DNA from: Verrucomicrobiota bacterium
Lineage (GTDB): Bacteria > Verrucomicrobiota > Verrucomicrobiae > Chthoniobacterales > UBA10450
Direction of reading: 5' to 3'
Assembly (NCBI GenBank): GCA_005887855.1
Contig: VBQB01000176.1
Coordinates: 1-10,406 of the forward strand
Length of the DNA: 10,406 bases
Shown here: one piece after another, positions 1-4,771 of the stretch
Layout of the letters: every line of letters begins with the position of its first letter
Numbering within the stretch: the stretch's first letter is position 1
Program-made: the position numbers and the translations under genes
The notes under the pieces: model-generated
The model's database searches: none
Told to the model about the DNA's origin: nothing
Seen by the model: only the letters and a program-made list of their open reading frames with translations

Positions 1-2
1 TG

Positions 3-260
3 GTCGAATTGCAAGAATTGCCGCAGGCGAAAGCGGCTAAGGAGCTGGGCATTTCGTTAACGGCGCTGAAATCGCGGGTCCGGCGCGGACGTGAGCGATT
101 AAAGGACGTCCTGCTCGAATGCTGTCAGTTTGAAGTTTCCGCCGGCGGTCGGGTGCTCGACTACTGGCCGCGCACCGGTCGCGGCCTCGATCATCTGCCG
201 CGCAACTGTTGTTCGCGCAAGCACAACCCGGCTGGCAAACAAAGCCGTAAGTGTTCGTAA
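3..260 (+). CDS. sigZ: SigZ-like ECF RNA polymerase sigma factor, C-terminal part
   Basis: This is the 3' end of a gene whose start lies left of the window; the open frame runs from base 3 to a TAA at 258-260. The visible part begins with an ECF sigma region 4 helix-turn-helix (AAKELGISLTALKSRVRRGRERLKDVL), which in this family contacts the -35 promoter element. It is followed by a tail starting LLECCQFEVSAGGRVLDYWPR, the kind of cysteine-pair tail I associate with SigZ-type sigma factors. A second pair (RNCCS) lies near the end. The tail cysteines could bind a metal or metalloid, but that is inference. The stop lies 5 nt before the ATG at 266 of the methyltransferase gene, or overlaps its GTG at 251 by 10 nt, so the two genes are probably co-transcribed and may be coupled in translation. 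Region 2 is not visible, so the subgroup is not certain. Confidence 0.75.
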   Translation, partial: VELQELPQAKAAKELGISLTALKSRVRRGRERLKDVLLECCQFEVSAGGRVLDYWPRTGRGLDHLPRNCCSRKHNPAGKQSRKCS

Positions 261-1090
261 ATTCTATGCTCAAAAAAGCCCTTTCCGATTTTGAGGACAT
301 CCGAGCTGCGGTGCGCGAACGCTACGGCGCGATGGCCCGCGAGAGGGGCAAAGTTTCCGGAAATTGCTGCGCCCAGAACGGCGCGCCGGTCTCGAGCTGT
401 TGCAGTAACGCAGGGAGCACGAGTCATTCCGCCGCGCTCCTCGGCTATTCCGAGAAAGACATCGCTGCTGTCCCTGAAGGCGCTGACCTCGGTATGGGCT
501 GCGGCACACCGTTGTCGGCGGCTGCGCTGCAACCCGGCGAAACCGTCCTCGACCTCGGCAGTGGCGCGGGCTTCGACTGCTTTCTCGCTGCTCGCGAACT
601 TGGTTCAAGCGGCCAAGTAATTGGCGTCGATATGACGATCGAGATGGTCGCCAAAGCACGCCGCAATGCCATGACAGGAAATTATGGTCACGTAGATTTT
701 CGTCTGGGCGAAATCGAATATCTGCCAGTGGCTGATTCATCGGTCGATGTGATCATCAGCAATTGTGTAATCAATCTTTCCCCCGATAAATCTCAAGTAT
801 TCCGCGAGGCTTTTCGAGTTCTCAAGCACGGCGGACGACTTGCGATTTCTGATGTGGTAACACCGATTCCGCTGCCAGATGATATCAAGCGCGACCTCGC
901 CTTGCACACCGGCTGCCTGGCGGGAGCATCGCTTATAAGCGAATTGCAGGCGACTCTCGAAGAATGCGGGTTTGCAGACATTCGTATCGCGCCGAAATCG
1001 GAGAGTCGGGAATTCATTAAGGACTGGGCGCCCGGCCTTAAACTAGAGAACCTCGTCGTCTCGGCAGTGATTCAGGCGATCAAGCCATGA
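251..1090 (+). CDS. arsM: Arsenite S-adenosylmethionine methyltransferase (ArsM)
   Basis: This enzyme transfers methyl groups from S-adenosylmethionine to arsenite, giving methylated and partly volatile arsenicals in the cytoplasm. The 279-residue product (numbered from GTG 251) has the class I methyltransferase glycine motif VLDLGSGAGFD at 99-109 and the acidic end of the second strand, VIGVDMT, at 123-129. It has the three cysteines expected of ArsM for As(III) binding: Cys84 (GMGCGTP), Cys172 (SNCVINL) and Cys222 (HTGCLAGA). Two extra cysteine pairs lie near the N terminus at 39-40 and 50-51. Length fits the family. The start may be ATG 266, which gives 274 residues and begins MLKKALSDFEDIRAAVRERYG, closer to the usual N terminus; neither start has a clear Shine-Dalgarno. 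The gene sits directly behind a sigma factor gene and 52 nt before a small cysteine-rich peptide gene, probably one operon. No arsenite transporter or ArsR gene is visible. Confidence 0.92.
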   Translation: MFVNSMLKKALSDFEDIRAAVRERYGAMARERGKVSGNCCAQNGAPVSSCCSNAGSTSHSAALLGYSEKDIAAVPEGADLGMGCGTPLSAAALQPGETVLDLGSGAGFDCFLAARELGSSGQVIGVDMTIEMVAKARRNAMTGNYGHVDFRLGEIEYLPVADSSVDVIISNCVINLSPDKSQVFREAFRVLKHGGRLAISDVVTPIPLPDDIKRDLALHTGCLAGASLISELQATLEECGFADIRIAPKSESREFIKDWAPGLKLENLVVSAVIQAIKP

Positions 1091-1122
1091 CATCCGCTTT
1101 TGTAACTAAATTTTCCCACGAG

Positions 1123-1132
1123 AAGGAGGTGA
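1123..1132 (+). promoter_or_regulatory. Strong Shine-Dalgarno of the Cys-rich peptide gene
   Basis: AAGGAGGTGA is a near-perfect anti-16S match ending 10 nt before ATG 1143. It is by far the best ribosome binding site seen in the window, since arsM, the sigma gene and the macroglobulin gene have none that is clear. It supports the short reading frame downstream as a real, well-translated gene. Confidence 0.75.
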
Positions 1133-1142
1133 GACAAACAAA

Positions 1143-1307
1143 ATGAAGAAAGTCGTTCTTTTCACAGCGGCGTTGGCTTTGGCTGGTTTGGGAGCAGTCA
1201 CCGCGGCGAATCCCGGCACCAACTCGGTCAAAGAGAAACCTGCGCAAACCATATCCTCTCAAACAGGATGTTGCAAAGGTTGCTGCTCCAAAGCGAAGGG
1301 TCACTAA
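1143..1307 (+). CDS. Small exported cysteine-rich peptide (CCKGCC motif), function unknown
   Basis: A 54-residue frame runs from ATG 1143 to TAA 1305-1307, behind a strong Shine-Dalgarno. The N terminus, MKKVVLFTAALALAGLGAVT followed by AAN, is a classical Sec signal peptide: a KK n-region, a hydrophobic core and small residues before a likely cut near residues 20-22. The predicted mature part is only about 32 residues. It has a polar Asn/Ser/Lys/Gln stretch and then TGCCKGCCSKAKGH, four cysteines as two vicinal pairs at residues 43-44 and 47-48. I do not recognise a named family. The motif could bind a soft metal or As(III), or form disulphides outside the membrane. This is inferred from the cysteines and from its place 52 nt after arsM. 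A hairpin follows 11 nt after the stop, so it is probably the last gene of the operon. Confidence 0.75.
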   Translation: MKKVVLFTAALALAGLGAVTAANPGTNSVKEKPAQTISSQTGCCKGCCSKAKGH

Positions 1308-1318
1308 TGTAATGGTTG

Positions 1319-1348
1319 CGCGGACAGCGTCTCAGTGCGCTGTCCGCG
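1319..1348 (+). terminator. Perfect 11-bp hairpin after the arsenic cluster
   Basis: CGCGGACAGCG at 1319-1329 pairs perfectly with CGCTGTCCGCG at 1338-1348 across an 8-base loop. It lies 11 nt after the stop of the Cys-rich peptide gene, in a convergent gap, where a terminator is expected. No T-tract follows on either strand, so it may stop transcription poorly by itself, or it may instead protect the 3' end of the RNA or be a palindromic repeat. Its stem core (CGGACA/TGTCCG) equals the second stem of the repeat copy at 3961-4009. Confidence 0.45.
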
Positions 1349-1383
1349 AATTCGCTGCCAGCTCTCCCTCGAGAATTTCAGTC

Positions 1384-1434
1384 CACGAGTAGCAACTCGC
1401 CGCGGTGACTGCGTCGCGCGGTCGGCTACTCGTG
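1384..1434. repeat. Inverted repeat with 10-bp arms in the convergent intergenic gap
   Basis: CACGAGTAGC at 1384-1393 is the exact reverse complement of GCTACTCGTG at 1425-1434. The 31 bases between are GC-rich and contain a possible inner stem (CCGCG at 1400-1404 with CGCGG at 1417-1421). It could be a terminator for the minus-strand gene ending at 1524 or a palindromic dispersed element. The rest of the 1308-1523 gap shows no credible gene. Confidence 0.4.
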
Positions 1435-1523
1435 ATACTGGAAGGAACTGATCGGTTTCATCGACAAAATGGCGACACGGAACGATCAGCGCTTCCGATC
1501 TAAGCCTGATCTACGCGATCCGT

Positions 1524-2201
1524 TCACTGCTGGTCATCATCTGCTTGCGTGCCAAGCACGCAACGGAACCCGTAGATCACATCGCGCTCGTTGCGATCTA
1601 CCACGTTGCGATAGGACGACTGCATTTCGACGCGACTGCTCGTGGCCCACGAACCGCCACGCAGCACGCCCCATTCGCGTCCCGCTCCCGCGGGATTTCC
1701 CTTGTAACCTTCCAGGCACCATTCCCAGACATTGCCCCCCAGATCGTAAATGCCGAGTGCGTTCAGCTTAAAACTTCCCACCGGCATGGTTGTGCCGCGG
1801 CGCGGCGGTGTGCCATAGTTGCCCGCGCCCGCAGGTGGTGGCCATTGTTTCCCCCAGGGAAATTCGTTGCGAATTTTCCCGTCGCGCGCTTCCGGCGTGG
1901 CACCGCCTTCTTCTGGCAATCCAACCGCAGTGCTCCATTCGAGATCCGTCGGAAGCCGGTAAAACTGTCGATCTTCCAATATGTTTTCGTCGCGCTCCTT
2001 TTCGGTGAGCCATTTGCAGAACGCCATCGCATCAAAGTAATTCACCTTTACGACCGGATGGGCCGGCGTTTGTTGAAAATCGGGCGGTTCGTAGTGGCGT
2101 CCTGACACACGACAGAACGCTTCGTAATCCTGGACGCGCGTCTCCCAAACCGAGAAACGGATTTCGCGCAGCGGAACGAACTGCCTGTTGTTGCGGCTCA
2201 A
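1524..2201 (-). CDS. SUMF1/FGE-like domain, displaced C-terminal part of the kinase gene
   Basis: This 225-codon frame encodes a formylglycine-generating-enzyme-like (FGE-sulfatase, C-type-lectin-like) domain. Recognisable parts are FSVWETRVQDYEAF at 16-29, HPVVKVNYFDAMAFCKWL at 48-65, YRLPTDLEWS at 81-90, FPWGKQWPP at 114-122, LGIYDLGGNVWEW at 149-161, LRGGSW at 180-185 and YGFRCVL at 210-216. True FGE oxidises a sulfatase cysteine using a cysteine pair after the GGSW region. Here that stretch (ATSSRVEMQSSYRNVV) has no cysteine, so a binding rather than catalytic role is likely. The domain has no proper start of its own: the TTG at 2201 lies inside the kinase frame. Proteins joining kinase, PEGA repeats and this domain are known in Verrucomicrobiota, and the two frames meet near 2184. 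I take it as the end of one frameshifted gene. The end at 1524 is complete. Confidence 0.8.
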   Translation of the reverse strand: MSRNNRQFVPLREIRFSVWETRVQDYEAFCRVSGRHYEPPDFQQTPAHPVVKVNYFDAMAFCKWLTEKERDENILEDRQFYRLPTDLEWSTAVGLPEEGGATPEARDGKIRNEFPWGKQWPPPAGAGNYGTPPRRGTTMPVGSFKLNALGIYDLGGNVWEWCLEGYKGNPAGAGREWGVLRGGSWATSSRVEMQSSYRNVVDRNERDVIYGFRCVLGTQADDDQQ

Positions 2202-4023
2202 CCTGTCCGGTAACGGAAGTCGGTTTGTAACCAGCGAGCCGCAGTTCGTAAGTCGCCACGCCCGGTTTTACTTCCTCGATCACGATCGGCGTCTGGCCCA
2301 GCTCGCGGCCATTTGCTAGAACCATCGCGCCCCCTGGTGCGCTTGTGATTTTCACGCTGCCATTCGCGAAAACAAAATGCGCGGAGTTTTCCCGCTGTGC
2401 TTCTACCACCAGCGACTGGCGCTCGTCCGTCCAGCCAGCGAGGCGCGCGACCAGTTCGTGTGACCGCGCTGGAATTTCCATCTGTAGCGGCGTGCGACCA
2501 CGCACACTTCCATCAAGGACAATCTCCGCGCCGGGCGGCTCGCTCGTTACGCTCAAGGTCCCGTTGACGAAGGTGAACGTCTTTCGCGCGATCTCGCCGC
2601 GGTGAATTTCCACTGCGTCGCGCATTTCCCAGTCGCCGCGTTTTTCACTCAACGCATACTTGCCAGTAGGGAGATCGGAGATCGTCGCCGGTGCAACCCC
2701 ATCGCGCGAAACCTGGCCGTCCTCGCTGCGCAAGGAAAACTGCGCCCCAGCCGGATCGGATTGAATTTCAAGCGCGCCTTTGCTGCGCGTTAAACGAAAC
2801 ACCGGCAAACCAACCGATTTCTTTCGACCAGCATCCACGATCGTTTCCACAGGATCGTAGCCCGGCAACATGATCCGCAGATTGTATTTGCGCGGCTCCA
2901 GCTCGTCGAATGTCGCCGGACTTTTTTTCACTCGATCGCCGAGCAAAACGAGCGCGCCCGGCGGCTCAGTGCTCACCGATGTTTGCAAATCAAGATTTCC
3001 GGATTGCGGTGCCGATTCGTAAAAGCGAAACAGCACCGCAGCAGCCACAAGGATCGACAACGCGGCAATCACAAATTTCGCCCGCGATTTCTCTTGCGGG
3101 CGCGCTTCGCCGCGATCGAGCGCGGCGAGATCGTTGTGCATCGCGGCGGCCGATTGATAACGCCGCCGTGGCTCGTTCGCGCACGCTTTCATGAGGAGGT
3201 CGTTCAACTGCAGAAGCTGCACTTTGTCGGGGCGCCCGCTCAGTTGCGAATCCAGCTCGGGAAAATCGAGCCGATCTTTCCCGGTGCTGATTTCGTAAAG
3301 CAATTTGCCGAGACTAAAAATGTCCGCCTGCGGCGTGCCCGGTCCTTCCGGCGGAACGTAGCCTTCCGTCCCGACGAACGATTGTTGTCCCGTCGCCGCG
3401 ACCAATCCGATGTCGGCCAGTTTCGGCACACCGTCGATGAAAATGATGTTCGACGGTTTGATGTCGCGATGGGTGAGATCGCGCGCATGCAGCGCTTCCA
3501 GCGCTTCGGTCAACGAAAGGCCCAGTCGAATCGATTCCGCAGCGGACAATCTCTTGTGTCGCGCCAAATCGCTCTTCAACGTGCGCGGCTCATAATTGAG
3601 GATGTCGATCTTGCGGGCGGCCACGTGATCGTCGGCCAACTCCATGATGTAATAGAGGTACTCGTTCGTACGCCCGACGTGCAGAATATCGACGAACCCC
3701 GCATGCGCGCGCGAGATTGGCTCGAACGCCGACATGCCTTGGAACTCGCGTTGAAACGCGCGCTCGCTTTCGAACGTGCTACGATGAACAACCTTCACCG
3801 CGCGAAGTGCGCCGGTGAGGCTGCGCGCCAGCCAGATTTCGCCATACGCGCCGCGCCCGATCACTCGCAGCACTTCGTGGTCGGGAATAACTGGAACTTT
3901 GGCGGAAACTTCGTTGGGAATGAGCGCGATTTTACGCAGGCGCCGCGCGCGAAGCAATTCCTGGAACACAGGCATTTCTGCCTGTGCGGCCAGCGGACAT
4001 TCTGTCCGGTGTTTCGGATTCAC
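2032..4023 (-). CDS. Membrane-anchored Hanks-type Ser/Thr protein kinase with PEGA repeats
   Basis: The cytoplasmic N-terminal part is a eukaryotic-like kinase: glycine loop GRGAYGEIW at 56-64, catalytic lysine K77 (AVKVV), catalytic loop HRDIKPSN at 185-192 and a metal-binding DIG (instead of DFG) at 204-206. A membrane segment follows at about 316-334. Outside it are four PEGA-like beta repeats at about 347-408, 417-486, 488-553 and 555-608, each with an EPPGA/DPAGA-like start and a GY/GW signature. Real homology stops near 2184, where the frame shifts; the last 50 codons to 2032 are out-of-frame junk. Residues 1-20 are encoded by repeat DNA. The frame opens with GTG 4023, while ATG 3975 and TTG 3957 are alternatives, and the kinase fold starts only at residue 47. 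It follows a sigma factor gene by 37 nt, so it probably phosphorylates that sigma or a partner in response to an external signal. Confidence 0.85.
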   Translation of the reverse strand: MNPKHRTECPLAAQAEMPVFQELLRARRLRKIALIPNEVSAKVPVIPDHEVLRVIGRGAYGEIWLARSLTGALRAVKVVHRSTFESERAFQREFQGMSAFEPISRAHAGFVDILHVGRTNEYLYYIMELADDHVAARKIDILNYEPRTLKSDLARHKRLSAAESIRLGLSLTEALEALHARDLTHRDIKPSNIIFIDGVPKLADIGLVAATGQQSFVGTEGYVPPEGPGTPQADIFSLGKLLYEISTGKDRLDFPELDSQLSGRPDKVQLLQLNDLLMKACANEPRRRYQSAAAMHNDLAALDRGEARPQEKSRAKFVIAALSILVAAAVLFRFYESAPQSGNLDLQTSVSTEPPGALVLLGDRVKKSPATFDELEPRKYNLRIMLPGYDPVETIVDAGRKKSVGLPVFRLTRSKGALEIQSDPAGAQFSLRSEDGQVSRDGVAPATISDLPTGKYALSEKRGDWEMRDAVEIHRGEIARKTFTFVNGTLSVTSEPPGAEIVLDGSVRGRTPLQMEIPARSHELVARLAGWTDERQSLVVEAQRENSAHFVFANGSVKITSAPGGAMVLANGRELGQTPIVIEEVKPGVATYELRLAGYKPTSVTGQVEPQQQAVRSAARNPFLGLGDARPGLRSVLSCVRTPLRTARFSTNAGPSGRKGELL
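2181..2190 (-). other. Likely frameshift joining the kinase and SUMF1-like frames
   Basis: On the minus strand the kinase frame reads VEPQQQ and then turns to junk (AVRSAARNPFLG). The other frame becomes meaningful at FVPLREIRFSVWETRVQ. Removing one base from the GG of CAACAGGCAG (plus-strand CC at 2184-2185) would give VEPQQQQFVPLREIRFSVW in one frame. This could be a real mutation, a sequencing or assembly error, or, less likely, programmed frameshifting, as no classic slippery heptamer was noticed. Confidence 0.65.
3961..4009 (+). repeat. Structured dispersed repeat, copy A
   Basis: This is a two-stem module. Stem 1 is CACAGGCA at 3967-3974 with TGCCTGTG at 3979-3986, then linker CGGCCAG, then stem 2, CGGACA at 3994-3999 with TGTCCG at 4003-4008. 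It shares GGAACACAGGC and CCTGTGCGGCCAGC with copy C at 9085. Read antisense, it encodes the first residues of the kinase frame (around HRTECPLAAQAEMPVFQ). Confidence 0.75.
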
Positions 4024-4071
4024 CGGAGTGCAACTCCGTTGGCCGCACAGACCTGGAGGTCTATGTTCCGG
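4023..4071 (-). repeat. Structured dispersed repeat, copy B (inverted to copy A)
   Basis: On the minus strand this begins CCGGAACATAGACCT. Stem 1 is CATAGACCT with AGGTCTGTG (one T-G pair), the linker is CGGCCAA, and stem 2 is CGGAGT with ACTCCG. It faces copy A across 13 bp, and the GCGGCCA linkers are complementary, so the pair can also fold into one large cruciform. Its TAG at 4061-4063 is the stop codon of the sigma gene, and the GTG start of the kinase frame begins at its last base. Confidence 0.75.
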
Positions 4072-4684
4072 AAATCTTCTCCAGTTTTTTGACCTCCTTT
4101 TTCAAGAGTGCGGCAACCCTATGACGCGCGAGGTAAACCTGGCCAATGTTTACGCGCAGTTGCTCGGCGCATTTCTGCGCCGGCCATTCTTTGCGGACGT
4201 AGCAGTCGAAAATTTGAAATTGTTTCGGGTCGACTTTCTTTTTGACGCGCGCGATTGCGGCGTCGAACAAATTATCCTGCCATTCCTTTTCCCAGACCGC
4301 GTCAAGATCGACAGCGTGCGAATCGGGCACGCGCTCGATCGTGGCGGTGAGACGATCGTCCGCTGAACGCAGAGGCTTGGCGTTTCCCGGTTCGCGTTTG
4401 CGAAATTGATCGGCAATGCGCCAGCGGGTGATCTGTAACAGCCAGCCTTTGAAGGAACCGATGGCCGGATCGTATTTTAGCTTGTCGATCTTTTTCGCCA
4501 CGGTGATGACCGTTTCCTGCACGACTTCCTGGGCTTCGACATCGCTCAGCCCAGATTTGCGCGCGGCCGAGTAAATCAACTTCCAGTAAGTATCGAAGAA
4601 CTCCTGCCAACGTTTGCGGTCGTCCCAATCAACCAGCCGATCGACCAGACTACGGCGTGTGGCGAGCAGGCCGGCGTTCTTCAT
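4061..4684 (-). CDS. ECF-type sigma-70 family sigma factor paired with the kinase
   Basis: From ATG 4684 the product has 207 residues. Region 2 spans about 27-96 and includes FFDTYWKLIYSAARK, the acidic helix GLSDVEAQEVVQETVITVAKK and FKGWLLQITRWRIADQFRKR, the -10 recognition end. Region 4 is about 141-196, with a helix-turn-helix at PAQKCAEQLRVNIGQVYLARHRV. No anti-sigma gene is adjacent; the next gene is a Ser/Thr kinase, an arrangement seen in Planctomycetota and Verrucomicrobiota and, with phosphorylation shown, in the EcfP/PknT pair of Vibrio parahaemolyticus. The frame extends to GTG 4768, but the extra 28 residues look non-conserved and would leave 3 nt to the divergent gene, so I prefer ATG 4684 (MKNAGLLATRRSLVDRL), which fits the family start. 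The stop TAG lies inside repeat copy B, so the last residues (SGT) come from the repeat. Confidence 0.88.
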   Translation of the reverse strand: MKNAGLLATRRSLVDRLVDWDDRKRWQEFFDTYWKLIYSAARKSGLSDVEAQEVVQETVITVAKKIDKLKYDPAIGSFKGWLLQITRWRIADQFRKREPGNAKPLRSADDRLTATIERVPDSHAVDLDAVWEKEWQDNLFDAAIARVKKKVDPKQFQIFDCYVRKEWPAQKCAEQLRVNIGQVYLARHRVAALLKKEVKKLEKISGT

Positions 4685-4706
4685 ATCGATCTGTCTTAGC
4701 GCAATG

Positions 4707-4720
4707 GTGCCGGTCGGCAC
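4707..4720. promoter_or_regulatory. Palindrome in the divergent upstream region
   Basis: GTGCCG-GT-CGGCAC is a perfect 6-bp inverted repeat with a 2-bp centre. It lies between the sigma gene start (4684) and the macroglobulin gene start (4772), with TATCGAT on both sides (4684-4690 and 4727-4733). It could be an operator shared by the two divergent genes. No convincing -35/-10 boxes were assigned, and it may be chance. Confidence 0.3.
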
Positions 4721-4771
4721 AATTACTATCGATTTACTGAAAGATTTGCGTTCGACTGGCGTATTCACAAC

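Noticed and set aside
1469..1771. Plus-strand open frame of 100 codons in and beyond the convergent gap
   Set aside because: Most of it is antisense to the SUMF1-like domain; no ribosome binding site and an Arg/His-rich, domain-free product.
3961..4071. CRISPR-like or tandem repeat array
   Set aside because: There are only two copies, in opposite orientation, without regular spacers or cas genes; they fit a palindromic dispersed element.
2983..4092. Plus-strand open frame of 369 codons
   Set aside because: Antisense to the kinase, whose catalytic motifs are unmistakable. The product is Arg-rich and without domain features.
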